Assembly (NCBI RefSeq): GCF_024979255.1 | Contig: NZ_JANLCN010000003.1 | Coordinates: forward strand, 310,001 to 374,000 | DNA: 64,000 bases | Direction of reading: 5' to 3' | Source of the DNA: Herbiconiux moechotypicola | GTDB lineage: Bacteria; Actinomycetota; Actinomycetes; Actinomycetales; Microbacteriaceae | Shown: positions 1 to 8,273 of the stretch, one piece after another | Position numbering within the stretch: the stretch's first letter is position 1 | Layout: each line of letters starts with the position of its first letter | Translations under genes and position numbers: made by a program | The notes under the pieces: model-generated | The model's database searches: none | Told to the model about the DNA's origin: nothing | Seen by the model: the letters and a program-made list of their open reading frames with translations, nothing else

Positions 1-511
1 GTCCGAGCGAATGCGTCTGCTCGTCGACAAGCTCGCCCAACTCGCTCGCGCCGAGAGCGGGGCGCCGGTGCGTGAGCGTTTCGATCTCGCGGCGATCTGC
101 CACGAAGCCGTCGGGGACGCCGCCCTCATCGAGTCGGAAGCGACGGTCGAACTGGTCACCCGCTCAGTGGTGATGCTCCTCGGCGACTCCGCGGCGTTGA
201 CGCAGGTAGTGCGCAATCTCGTCGGCAACGCGCTCATCCACGGCGGACCGAAAGTGACCGTGGCCATCGGTGTCACGGAGATAGCAGGGCAGGTCGAGCT
301 GACCGTTTCCGACAACGGCCAGGGCATGCCGCCCGCGATTCGCGATCGAGCCTTCGAGAGATTCGTGACCAGGGATCGCCGGACGGGTACAGGACTCGGC
401 CTGTCCATCGTCCAGGCGATCGTCCGGTCCCACAGCGGGACGGTGGAGCTCGAATCCGAGCCGGGCGAGGGTACCAGGGTGACCGTGCGACTGCCGGGAG
501 CTGCGGACTGA
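1..511 (+). CDS. Sensor histidine kinase, C-terminal part (gene runs off the left edge)
   Basis: The frame is open to the first base, so only the end of the gene is present. It begins in the dimerisation region (LVDKLAQLARAES) and contains a complete HATPase catalytic domain: N box QVVRNLVGNALIHG, G1 box DNGQGMP, F box FERF and G2 box GTGLGLSIV. This is the ATP-binding half of a two-component kinase that would phosphorylate a response regulator encoded upstream, outside the window. The DUF2993 and MMPL genes follow on the same strand, an arrangement in which the kinase pair commonly controls the membrane genes. The sensing domain is not visible, so the signal is unknown. Confidence 0.88.
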   Translation, partial: SERMRLLVDKLAQLARAESGAPVRERFDLAAICHEAVGDAALIESEATVELVTRSVVMLLGDSAALTQVVRNLVGNALIHGGPKVTVAIGVTEIAGQVELTVSDNGQGMPPAIRDRAFERFVTRDRRTGTGLGLSIVQAIVRSHSGTVELESEPGEGTRVTVRLPGAAD

Positions 512-580
512 ACCCGCATCGTCAGGATTTCGTCAGCTCGATGTCCAGTTTTCGGCAGGACGAGACGCTGAAGTGGCTCC

Positions 581-1240
581 ATGGCTACTCGACGCAGGCG
601 AACGTGGATCATTGCGGGCACGATCGCGCTCGCAGCCGTCGTGGCGATCGCGGTCGGTGGCGAGCTGATCGCTCGCAACCAGATCGAGAATCGAATCGCT
701 GACGTCGGGGACGCCCTGCCGGGAGTGACGAGCACGCTCTCCGGTGGCCCCGCGCTGATGCAGCTTGCCAGCGGACGAATCGACGTCCAGCTGACCGTCT
801 CAGACGAAGCCCTCAGCGCCTACGCGAACTGTCGAACGGACCAAGAACTCACCGTCCGCACCGCGGACGGTGGTCTGATCGTCGCGACGGAACGGACGGT
901 GCGCGGCATGACCTTGCCCGTGGAGGTGTTCCTCGTCCCGAGGAAGGACGGCGATAGCTGGTCGCTCATCGCGGATTCGGTGAGCGCGGGGGGCATTTCT
1001 CTTCCCGCAGAACGGGCGCTGAAGATCCTCGCCGGAAAGGACGGCACTGGATCACGACTCGCCACGCGCCTGCTCGACGGCATCCCGCTGCCCAGTGACG
1101 AGCGACTCGACATCACCTCGGTGAGCTTCACCGACGGCGCGGCCCTCGTCACGGCACTCACCCCCCTGAACCGCACAGGCACCACAGAAGGAGGCGGGCT
1201 CGCGAGCCTGCGCTCATGCCTGGAAACCCCGGAAGGCTGA
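581..1240 (+). CDS. DUF2993 (LmeA-like) membrane-anchored lipid-binding protein
   Basis: 219 residues. A basic start (MATRRRR) is followed by one membrane or signal segment at about residues 9-27, then an extracytoplasmic domain with the DUF2993 pattern (VTSTLSGGPALMQLASGRID near the start and a DITSVSFTDGAALVTA strand near the end). Family members include mycobacterial LmeA, a phosphoinositide-binding envelope protein. The gene ends three bases before the MMPL gene, so they are very likely co-transcribed and perhaps act together on an envelope lipid. The substrate cannot be read from sequence. The start has only a weak ribosome site. Confidence 0.75.
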   Translation: MATRRRRTWIIAGTIALAAVVAIAVGGELIARNQIENRIADVGDALPGVTSTLSGGPALMQLASGRIDVQLTVSDEALSAYANCRTDQELTVRTADGGLIVATERTVRGMTLPVEVFLVPRKDGDSWSLIADSVSAGGISLPAERALKILAGKDGTGSRLATRLLDGIPLPSDERLDITSVSFTDGAALVTALTPLNRTGTTEGGGLASLRSCLETPEG

Positions 1241-1243
1241 CCG

Positions 1244-3379
1244 ATGAAACGCATCGTCTCCACCATCGCCCGCGCCTGCGCCCGTCGACGCTGGCTCACG
1301 CTCGCAGTCTGGGTCGTGCTGGTCGGCGGTGTCTTTGGCACCGCGTTCGTGATCGGCCCGAACCTCCAGGACGACGTCGAGGTCGCAGGGAGCGACAGCC
1401 AGTCCGCCGCAGCGTTGCTCAGTGCCCGAACCGACACGGAGAGCGAGGAGACCACGCCATCGAGTCGAATCGTGATCGCGGGCAATGACATCACCACGGA
1501 AACCTCCGTCATCTCCGATGTCGTCGATGCGTTGACCGCAGCAACGGGAGAGACTGTCACCAACCCGCTCGACGATCCGGGAGCTTCCGCTCGCTCCGGA
1601 GCGATCGCCCCCGACGGTGACGCCCTGACCATCACCGTCACCGGCGATCCGAAAGAGGAGGGCAAGTCTTGGCAACGTGAGATCGACGAGGCCCTCGACC
1701 CCGCCAGGGACGCCGGGCTCGACGTCGCCATCGGTGCACCACTGGGCACCCAACTCGACCGCGCGGGCACGATCAACAGCGAGATCGTCGGAGTCGTGGC
1801 TGCCTTGATCGTCCTGCTCATCGCGCTCGGCTCCGCACTAGCCGCTATGGTCCCGATCGCAACGGGCATCATCGCCGTCGCGGGCGGGGTCGGCTCAGTG
1901 TGGCTGCTCAGCCACGGGTTCTCGATCCCGGAGAGCGCGGTGACCCTCGCGATCATGGTCGGACTTGGAGTCGGGATCGACTACGCACTCTTCCTGCTCT
2001 CCCGGTTCCGCCAGGCGCTCCGTGACGGCGCGGAGGTCGTGGACGCCGTCGCCGACACTGGCCACACGGCTGGAGAGGCTGCGATGGTCGCCGGACTGAC
2101 GGTCGCGGTGTGTGCCACCGGACTCGCGATCTCCGGGGTCGAGTTCGTCGCGTGGCTCGGATTCGCCACCGCCATCGTCGTCGTCTTCGCGGTGGCATCC
2201 ACTCTCACACTGACTCCCGCGGTGCTCGCCATCATCGGGCGCCGCGCCCTGCCCCGACGCGAACGGCGCACCCCACTGGCATCGACCGACACCGCGACCG
2301 CCCAACCCGCACAACGCCGCGGCCCCTGGGAGAGAATCGCCCCACGACTGACGCGCCACCCGGTGATCGCCGGAGTCGTCTCATTGATCATCCTGACCGC
2401 CGTCTCGCTGCCGGCGCTCGCCCTCCAGCTGGGACAATCCAGCGCCGGAAACGCACTGCCAGGCTCGAACCAGAGGGCCTCCTTCGACCTGATCGCCGAC
2501 CATTGGGGCCCCGGACAGAACGCGCCCCTGATCCTCGTGGGAGAAGGCGACGACGCCTCGACCTGGACACATCTGAACGACGACTTGGCGAACCTCGACG
2601 ACGTCGCCGCCGTCTCCCCCGCAGTCTCCAACGACGGCATCATCACCATGCAGGTGATCCCCGAGAGCGGCCCCAGCGACCCCGCGACCGCCGACCTCGT
2701 GCACACGATGCGCACTGACACCATCCCGTCGAGCAACATCGACGCGCACGTCGGCGGCGCGGTCGCGACGCGCATCGACCTGAGCGACCGCATCGCCGAG
2801 CGTCTGCCATGGCTCATCGGCATCGTCATCGTCGCCTCCATGATCCTCGTCGCCTTTACCTTCCGCTCGATCCTGCTGCCGCTGAAGGCCGCCCTGTGCA
2901 ACGCGCTCTCGATCACCGCCGCGTTCGGCGTCCTCGTCTGGGTGTTCCAGGAAGGGCACGGTGTAGAGCTGTTCGGCCTCGATGGGCCAATGCCCCTCGA
3001 CCCATACGTTCCGATGATGCTCTTTGCCGTGCTATTCGGACTCTCGATGGACTACGAGGTCTTCCTCCTGTCCGCCGTGCGCCAGTCGTGGGCACGGGGC
3101 GCGACCCCGAAGGACGCAGTCACTCGGGGCCTCGCCGAGACCGGGGGCGTCATCTCGGCCGCAGCCATCATCATGATCGCCGTCTTCCTCAGCTTCACGT
3201 TCAGCCCCAACCCCGTCATCAAAGTATTCGGAGTCGGACTCGCCGTCGCCGTCTTCATCGATGCCACCGTGATCCGGCTGCTGCTCGTGCCTGCGATCAT
3301 GACACTGCTGGGCAAAGCTGCATGGTGGTGGCCTGCGGGACGTCGCCGGCGTCGGACCGGCATGCCAGCTCTTGACTGA
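1244..3379 (+). CDS. MMPL-family RND transporter
   Basis: 711 residues with the two-fold MMPL design: an N-terminal membrane helix (about 18-38), a periplasmic loop, a helix block at about 180-340, a second loop and a second helix block at about 520-695. Each half carries the Asp-Tyr pair of the proton relay, IDYALFLLSRFRQ around residue 246 and MDYEVFLLSAVRQ around residue 603. Such proteins export lipids or hydrophobic compounds using proton motive force. It starts three bases after the DUF2993 stop. The convergent HxlR gene ends one base away. The cargo is unknown. Confidence 0.9.
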   Translation: MKRIVSTIARACARRRWLTLAVWVVLVGGVFGTAFVIGPNLQDDVEVAGSDSQSAAALLSARTDTESEETTPSSRIVIAGNDITTETSVISDVVDALTAATGETVTNPLDDPGASARSGAIAPDGDALTITVTGDPKEEGKSWQREIDEALDPARDAGLDVAIGAPLGTQLDRAGTINSEIVGVVAALIVLLIALGSALAAMVPIATGIIAVAGGVGSVWLLSHGFSIPESAVTLAIMVGLGVGIDYALFLLSRFRQALRDGAEVVDAVADTGHTAGEAAMVAGLTVAVCATGLAISGVEFVAWLGFATAIVVVFAVASTLTLTPAVLAIIGRRALPRRERRTPLASTDTATAQPAQRRGPWERIAPRLTRHPVIAGVVSLIILTAVSLPALALQLGQSSAGNALPGSNQRASFDLIADHWGPGQNAPLILVGEGDDASTWTHLNDDLANLDDVAAVSPAVSNDGIITMQVIPESGPSDPATADLVHTMRTDTIPSSNIDAHVGGAVATRIDLSDRIAERLPWLIGIVIVASMILVAFTFRSILLPLKAALCNALSITAAFGVLVWVFQEGHGVELFGLDGPMPLDPYVPMMLFAVLFGLSMDYEVFLLSAVRQSWARGATPKDAVTRGLAETGGVISAAAIIMIAVFLSFTFSPNPVIKVFGVGLAVAVFIDATVIRLLLVPAIMTLLGKAAWWWPAGRRRRRTGMPALD

Positions 3380-3380
3380 G

Positions 3381-3983
3381 CTACTTCGCCGCCGGAAGGA
3401 GCGAGCGAAGCGCCCCGTCGCGGTCTTCGATGTCGACGCCGAACGCATGGACACGCTCGATCGGGATCGCTGCGGCGAGCGTGCCGAGAACCGCCGCAGG
3501 TGCGCCCGTGATCTGAACGACAGCTGCGTCGACGTCATCGGCGCGGATGGTCAACGCAACACGCCCCTCCTGGTCCAGCTTGGGCTCTACAGCGTCAACG
3601 GTCGCGTTCGGCAGGAGCGCTTCAGCCGCCAGCTGGATCCACTCCCCCCGCACAAGATCTCCCTGGCTTGGGCCAGCAGCCATGAACTGTGCTCCCCAGC
3701 GCACGAGCGCGTGCACCGGCTCGCGCAACCCCGCTCCCGTCGGGGTCAGCGAATACTCGACTGCCTTGCGACTCGGATCATGCGATCTGGCGAGCAGACC
3801 GCGATCCTCCAGCGTGCGCAGGCGTTCGGTGAGGAGATTGCTGGCCGCGCCGGGAAGCGCGGCCCGCAACTGCGAGAACCGGCGCGGGGCGATCAGCAGT
3901 TCACGGATGATGAGCAGGTTCCAGCGGTCGCCGACAACATCCAGAGCAACCGCGAGCCCGCAGAACTGCCTGTAACCGCTCAT
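3381..3983 (-). CDS. HxlR-type winged-helix regulator with SCP2-like C-terminal domain
   Basis: 200 residues. The first 100 are an HxlR/DUF24 winged helix (VVGDRWNLLIIRELLIAPRRFSQL and LLTERLRTLEDRGLL). The last 90 (DAVEPKLDQEGRVALTIRADD onwards) resemble the SCP2 lipid-binding fold that some actinobacterial HxlR proteins carry as a ligand domain. It is divergent from the dehalogenase-like hydrolase across 62 bases holding a perfect palindrome, so it probably represses that gene and itself. There is no cysteine in the DNA-binding part suggesting a redox switch; a hydrophobic ligand is more likely. Confidence 0.85.
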   Translation of the reverse strand: MSGYRQFCGLAVALDVVGDRWNLLIIRELLIAPRRFSQLRAALPGAASNLLTERLRTLEDRGLLARSHDPSRKAVEYSLTPTGAGLREPVHALVRWGAQFMAAGPSQGDLVRGEWIQLAAEALLPNATVDAVEPKLDQEGRVALTIRADDVDAAVVQITGAPAAVLGTLAAAIPIERVHAFGVDIEDRDGALRSLLPAAK

Positions 3984-4004
3984 CGATGTCCCCTTTCATT
4001 CACT

Positions 4005-4027
4005 TATGGTTTATATTATAAACCATA
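4005..4027. promoter_or_regulatory. Palindromic operator between the HxlR gene and the hydrolase gene
   Basis: Perfect inverted repeat with arms TATGGTTTATA (4005-4015) and TATAAACCATA (4017-4027) around one base. It is an AT-rich island in GC-rich DNA, lies in the only divergent space of the two genes and probably overlaps both -10 regions. An HxlR dimer is the obvious ligand. Confidence 0.65.
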
Positions 4028-4045
4028 GTTCGCAAGGAGGTTCCG

Positions 4046-4963
4046 ATGACCGACGTTCATCCGCACGACCCGCTCTGGCTGGACCGTGAGCAGTACCCGT
4101 TCGACGACCACTATCTGGATCTCGACGGCCACCGCATCCACTTCGTCGACACCGGCGCTGGCCAAACCCTGCTGTTCCTGCACGGGAACCCGACCTGGTC
4201 GTTCGTCTACCGCAAGGTGATCGCCGCGCTCGCGCCGCACTCACGCTGTGTCGCGCCGGATCTTCCCGGCTTCGGTCTCTCGACTGCGGCTGTCGGCTAC
4301 TCAGGCACGTACCTGGAGCACGCCGACGTGATCCAACGATTCGTCGAGGCGCTCGATCTCCGCGACATTGTCCTCGTCGTCCAGGATTGGGGCGGACCGA
4401 TCGGACTACGCCTCGTCGAACGCCAACCCGAGAGGTTCCGTGCTGTCGTGATCTGCAACTCATGGGCATGGCCTGTCGCCGACAACCCCCACTTCGCCCG
4501 ATTCGCCGGGCTCATGGGCGGGCGCGTCGGCAGCTTCCTCATTCGGCATGCGAACCTGTTCGTAAACGCGATGGTCCCGATGGGGCACCGGCGCCGGCGG
4601 CTGAGCCGAGCAGAGATGCGGCACTACCGAGCCCCGCTCGCGACACCCGCACGACGCGAACTCAGCGCGGTGCTGCCCCGCGAGATCATCGACGCAACAA
4701 GCCCTCTCGCAGAACTGGCTGAAGGCCTCGGGGTTCTCCGTGATCTTCCGGTGCTGATCGTGTGGGGTGACAGCGACATGGCCTTCCGCGAGCCCGAATT
4801 GCTGCGCTGGCGCGCTGAGGTGCCGGAGGCCACCGTTCAGGTCATCGAGGGCGCCGGTCACTTCGTGCAGTCAGATGCACCTGGCGAAGTCGGGGCCGCC
4901 ATCGCCTCCTGGCTTGAACGCCTCGAGCCAGGCCTATCGTTACGTCATGACCGTAACGAGTGA
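4046..4963 (+). CDS. Alpha/beta hydrolase, haloalkane-dehalogenase-like
   Basis: 305 residues. The oxyanion motif HGNPTW (46-51) and the nucleophile elbow VVQDWGG with Asp114 match haloalkane dehalogenases, where Asp replaces the serine of ordinary esterases; the catalytic histidine is in GAGHFVQSD near residue 270. The family hydrolyses carbon-halogen bonds to alcohols in the cytoplasm, but close relatives include epoxide and fluoroacetate hydrolases, so the substrate is open. A strong ribosome site (AAGGAGG, 4034-4040) fixes the start. It is divergent from the HxlR regulator and overlaps the AraC gene start by 17 bases, which suggests a small regulated unit. Confidence 0.85.
   Translation: MTDVHPHDPLWLDREQYPFDDHYLDLDGHRIHFVDTGAGQTLLFLHGNPTWSFVYRKVIAALAPHSRCVAPDLPGFGLSTAAVGYSGTYLEHADVIQRFVEALDLRDIVLVVQDWGGPIGLRLVERQPERFRAVVICNSWAWPVADNPHFARFAGLMGGRVGSFLIRHANLFVNAMVPMGHRRRRLSRAEMRHYRAPLATPARRELSAVLPREIIDATSPLAELAEGLGVLRDLPVLIVWGDSDMAFREPELLRWRAEVPEATVQVIEGAGHFVQSDAPGEVGAAIASWLERLEPGLSLRHDRNE
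4937..4959 (+). promoter_or_regulatory. Inverted repeat centred on the araC-like start codon
   Basis: Arms TCGTTACG (4937-4944) and CGTAACGA (4952-4959) flank TCATGAC, which contains the ATG at 4947. It could be an autoregulatory operator or an mRNA hairpin exposing or hiding the start codon. Confidence 0.4.
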
Positions 4964-5942
4964 GAGCGACATCTCGCCGCCCATCATCGCTCGCACGGAG
5001 AGTTGGCGAGACGCGGTCGCGCCGACCGCACACGACTGCGTCACCGTCATCGTTGTTCGGGCAGGCATCGCAGAGTTGCTCAGCGAGTTCGGAAAGCGTC
5101 AGGTGACGCCCGGCGACATCGCCCTCCTAGGCGGGAACACCCTCTATGGAGTCGAACCGGCTGGTGAGGTGACGCTGACGATCCTCCACCTCGATACCGA
5201 ATACATCATCGACCAGATCTACTGGCAGAACGTCGCAGCCGTTGGCGACCGAGACTTCGCCCAGCACTACGCTGACACCGTCTACACCGACCCCGCGCAG
5301 ATCATCCGAGTCGGCTTAGCGCGGCTCGATCGACTCGCTCCCTGGCTCGACGAGCTGACGACACTCACGACATCTGGCGCAAGGACGGAGCGCTTTTACC
5401 GCATCCAAGCACTGCTGTTCGCCGTGCTGGACGTCATCATTCCCTTCGTGAAGACCAGCCCGCCCCCGGCGGTTCGCGACAGCGGGGATGTGCCGGCGCG
5501 AGACCGGTTCCGGGCGCTGCGTGCGGAAGCGGTGGCCACACGAGGGCTCCTCGACGAGCACCCCGAGAGTGCCTGGACGCTCGCGCTCCTCGCGCAGCAC
5601 GTCCACCTCTCAGAGAAGCAGCTCGCACGAGTCTTCATCGACGCCTACGGCACGACGCCCTTGGCCTATCTGACCATGCTGCGAGTTCGACGCATGGCCG
5701 GCCTGTTGACACACGACGAATGTGGCATCGCAGAAGCGGGCCGCCGCGTCGGATGGACGAGCCGAAGCCACGCCACCGAGGCATTCCGAAGAACCCTCGG
5801 CGTCACACCAAAGCAGTACCGCGCACGAACCCTCGCCGGGATGCGAACTGAACGGGAACGAGACAGATCCGACGGCCATCTGGACATCGACCGCGGCATC
5901 CGTGACTCGCTGGTCGAGAAGGATGCTTGGATCGCCTCGTGA
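4947..5942 (+). CDS. AraC-family transcriptional regulator
   Basis: 331 residues from the chosen ATG. The N-terminal 170 residues form a cupin-like ligand domain (VTPGDIALLGGNTLYGVEPAGEV). The C-terminus has the two AraC helix-turn-helix units (TLALLAQHVHLSEKQLARVF and GIAEAGRRVGWTSRSHATEAF) and the closing GVTPKQYR signature. The open frame extends further upstream, but that extension lies wholly inside the hydrolase gene and looks like a shadow; the ATG at 4947 gives a normal domain boundary. The overlap with the hydrolase suggests it senses that enzyme's substrate or product. Confidence 0.82.
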   Translation: MTVTSESDISPPIIARTESWRDAVAPTAHDCVTVIVVRAGIAELLSEFGKRQVTPGDIALLGGNTLYGVEPAGEVTLTILHLDTEYIIDQIYWQNVAAVGDRDFAQHYADTVYTDPAQIIRVGLARLDRLAPWLDELTTLTTSGARTERFYRIQALLFAVLDVIIPFVKTSPPPAVRDSGDVPARDRFRALRAEAVATRGLLDEHPESAWTLALLAQHVHLSEKQLARVFIDAYGTTPLAYLTMLRVRRMAGLLTHDECGIAEAGRRVGWTSRSHATEAFRRTLGVTPKQYRARTLAGMRTERERDRSDGHLDIDRGIRDSLVEKDAWIAS

Positions 5943-6153
5943 GGCTCGGAGTCTTGCAGGGCGAAGATGTGCTTCGCTCACACGAGTCGACTCGCTGACG
6001 CGACGTCATCCGCAGACGCGGACGCGGGCGGTGCGGCACTGGCGGCTCCGGTTCCTCCCGAGGGGATGACCGGCGCGCTAGCGGTTGGCTCGCGCGAACA
6101 GGTGGACTGCCATCTACGGACTCCCCGACCAAGGATGGAGCTGGAGTCCGCAC

Positions 6154-7005
6154 ATGCACGAACAATCCCACTTGACCAATGGGACTCCGTCGACAGTTCG
6201 ACGGCCCGGCGGGCTCGCGGTGTTCCTGGTCGTCGCATTCGGAGCGACTTGGGCGATGTGGTTGCCGATCCTCGTCGAAGCACAAACGACCGGGCTCGAC
6301 GCAATGCCGTGGACGTTCTTCCTCGCCTCCGCCGGGCCTGCGTGCGGTGCGATCACCGCGACCCTCTGGGAAAGCGGGCCGCGCGGATTGGGGGCGTGGG
6401 TGAGGCGCACCTTCTCGGTACACCTCTCATGGAAGTGGTGGCTCGCCGGCATCGGTATGCCGGTGGCGTACTTCGCCATCGCCTGGGTGACCACGCTCAT
6501 CGTGACGGGTTCGTGGCCGGACTCCGCCGCGTTCGGCCTCACCGACAAACTCCCCGGCCTGGCATGGCCGGCTGTCGCGTTCGTCTGGGTGCTCACCTTC
6601 GGTCTCGGGGAGGAGGCGGGATGGCGAGGCTGGCTTCTGCCCGCCCTGTCCCAGCGGATGCCGATGTTCTGGTCTGCGCTCATTGTGGCCGGGGTGTGGA
6701 TCGCCTGGCATGTCCCCGCGTTCTTCTTCAACCCGACCTACATGGCGATGGGCGCCGGAATCATCGGATGGATGCTAGCGCTGGTCTGCGGCTCGTACCT
6801 GCTCGCCTGGATGACCGTCGGCGCACGCTGGAGCATCATCCCGGTGCTGCTCTGGCATGCCGGGTTCGACCTGCTGACCGCCGCTGACCAGTCCGCCGGG
6901 ATCATCGCCTCAACGATCAGCGCCATCGTCATGATCCAGGGCGTGCTCTGCGCCTGGCTCCTGTGGCGCAGGCGGAACCAACCGCGAGCAGCTGAAGCGT
7001 CTTGA
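6154..7005 (+). CDS. CPBP-family intramembrane metalloprotease (CAAX-protease-like)
   Basis: About 283 residues with eight predicted membrane helices. The CPBP/Abi motifs are present: GLGEEAGWRGWLLP (EExxxR, motif 1), WIAWHVPAFF (motif 2 histidine) and LWHAGFDLL (HxxxD, motif 3). Bacterial members are linked to prenyl-protein-type proteolysis and bacteriocin self-immunity; no peptide precursor is visible nearby. The ATG at 6154 follows a GGATGGAG ribosome site; an in-frame ATG at 6085 would add an uncharacteristic 23-residue tail. The 211 bases before it (5943-6153) show no gene. Confidence 0.85.
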   Translation: MHEQSHLTNGTPSTVRRPGGLAVFLVVAFGATWAMWLPILVEAQTTGLDAMPWTFFLASAGPACGAITATLWESGPRGLGAWVRRTFSVHLSWKWWLAGIGMPVAYFAIAWVTTLIVTGSWPDSAAFGLTDKLPGLAWPAVAFVWVLTFGLGEEAGWRGWLLPALSQRMPMFWSALIVAGVWIAWHVPAFFFNPTYMAMGAGIIGWMLALVCGSYLLAWMTVGARWSIIPVLLWHAGFDLLTAADQSAGIIASTISAIVMIQGVLCAWLLWRRRNQPRAAEAS

Positions 7006-7204
7006 GCGTTCAACGCGAGCGTCGTTCGCTCACTCATGATTCAGCCATGCCCGCCGCAGTGCGGATGACACACGGTACGACCCTCTCCTCTCGGCCAGCG
7101 AGGGCGCACGAGTTGGTTGCCAGTCACTACAGCCGTGTGCGTCGCCCCACCCATCCTCGCGTCGGCGGGCTTTTCGCCGGTGCGCGACGAACAGGAGGAA
7201 TCTA

Positions 7205-7534
7205 GTGGCTCAGCTCTCGCTCCCCTCAGCGGTCGGCACATACGTCACCGCCGTGAACGGCCACGATCTTGACGGCATCGTCGGATCGTTCATCCCGACT
7301 GGGGTGATCGTGGACGTTGGTCGGCACATCGAGGGCCATGGCGCGATCCGCCGCTGGGCAGAAACCGAAGTGGTCGGCGGTCGCCTTGACGTCCTGGAAG
7401 AACACCCCACCGCTCATGGTGCCGATCTCTTGGTCCGCTTCACCCCACCTGGGTCAGCGAGCGGCTTTCGCGCCTGGTACCGCTTCGCCGTCACCGAAGA
7501 CGGCATCACGCAGGCCGGTCTCACCTACGCATAG
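7205..7534 (+). CDS. SnoaL/NTF2-like small protein
   Basis: 109 residues starting at GTG after a strong AGGAGGA site (7191-7198). The pattern YVTAVNGHDLDGIVGSF, then a central WAETEV helix and alternating strands ending in FRAWYRFAVTEDGITQAGLTY, matches the cone-shaped NTF2/SnoaL fold, used by small isomerases, cyclases and ligand-binding proteins. No catalytic set can be assigned. It stands upstream of the TMEM175 gene with a 46-base gap. The 199 bases before it show no gene. Confidence 0.65.
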   Translation: MAQLSLPSAVGTYVTAVNGHDLDGIVGSFIPTGVIVDVGRHIEGHGAIRRWAETEVVGGRLDVLEEHPTAHGADLLVRFTPPGSASGFRAWYRFAVTEDGITQAGLTYA

Positions 7535-7580
7535 ACCCAGCTCAACCGACAGACCGCTCAACAACAGCCAGGAGCAACGA

Positions 7581-8261
7581 ATCAAGACAGCAGCGCCCGA
7601 CGCGAACGACGACTTCGCCGAGACATCAACGATCCTGCCTACCCGGACTGAACTGTTCAGCGATGCGGTGTTCGCCATCGCCATCACCCTGCTCGTCATC
7701 GAAATCGAAGTGCCAGAAGGAGGGACCAACCTCCTAGGTCAACTCCTCGATCTCTGGCCAAACTACGTCGGCTACGTCCTCAGCTTCGCGCTCATCGGGC
7801 AAGTCTGGCTCAACCATCACGCCATGTTCCAACGCCTGAAAAGCCTCGACCACTGGACCATGATCTGCAACCTCGCGCTGCTCCTGAACGTCGCCTTCCT
7901 GCCCTTCCCCACCGCTGTACTCGCACAAGCTCTGCGAACAGGTGAAGGCACCACCGTTGCTGCAGTGTTCTACGGCCTCGTCATGGTCATCGGCGGGATC
8001 TTCTTCAACGCCGTCTGGTGGAGCGCGCGACGCGGCGGACACCTCAAAGAAGACACCACGCCCGTCGAAATCGGGGCGATCACCCGACGGTTCGCACTCG
8101 GCCCGCTCCTCTATGGAGTCGCTACCGCTCTCGGCCTGATCAACGCGTGGCTCAGCATCGCGACCTACATCATCCTCATCGGATTCTTCATGATGGAGAA
8201 CCGACCACACCGCACACGAGAAAGGCCTCGGTCCCGACAGAGCAGAGGGAAGATATCGTGA
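7581..8261 (+). CDS. TMEM175-family (DUF1211) potassium channel, apparent ATC start
   Basis: About 226 residues with the TMEM175 signature FSD in the first helix (RTELFSDAVFAIAITLLVIEI) and six predicted membrane helices. Prokaryotic TMEM175 proteins form tetrameric K+-permeable channels. The odd point is the start: no ATG, GTG or TTG in this frame lies in a sensible place, but ATC at 7581 sits six bases after a good AGGAG (7570-7574) and gives the normal length of N-terminus (KTAAPDANDDFAETSTILPT before the signature). An in-frame ATG exists only deep inside the preceding gene and would add a long arginine/proline-rich tail. Confidence 0.75.
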   Translation: MKTAAPDANDDFAETSTILPTRTELFSDAVFAIAITLLVIEIEVPEGGTNLLGQLLDLWPNYVGYVLSFALIGQVWLNHHAMFQRLKSLDHWTMICNLALLLNVAFLPFPTAVLAQALRTGEGTTVAAVFYGLVMVIGGIFFNAVWWSARRGGHLKEDTTPVEIGAITRRFALGPLLYGVATALGLINAWLSIATYIILIGFFMMENRPHRTRERPRSRQSRGKIS

Positions 8262-8273
8262 TACGCAGTCGCA

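Noticed and set aside
820-3538. Long minus-strand open frames opposite the DUF2993 and MMPL genes
   Set aside because: Ser/Arg/Pro-rich shadow translations with no domain pattern; the plus-strand genes explain the region.
6405-6412. GCGCACCT inside the CPBP protease gene
   Set aside because: In-frame coding sequence with no gene start downstream; treated as a chance copy, not a leader box.
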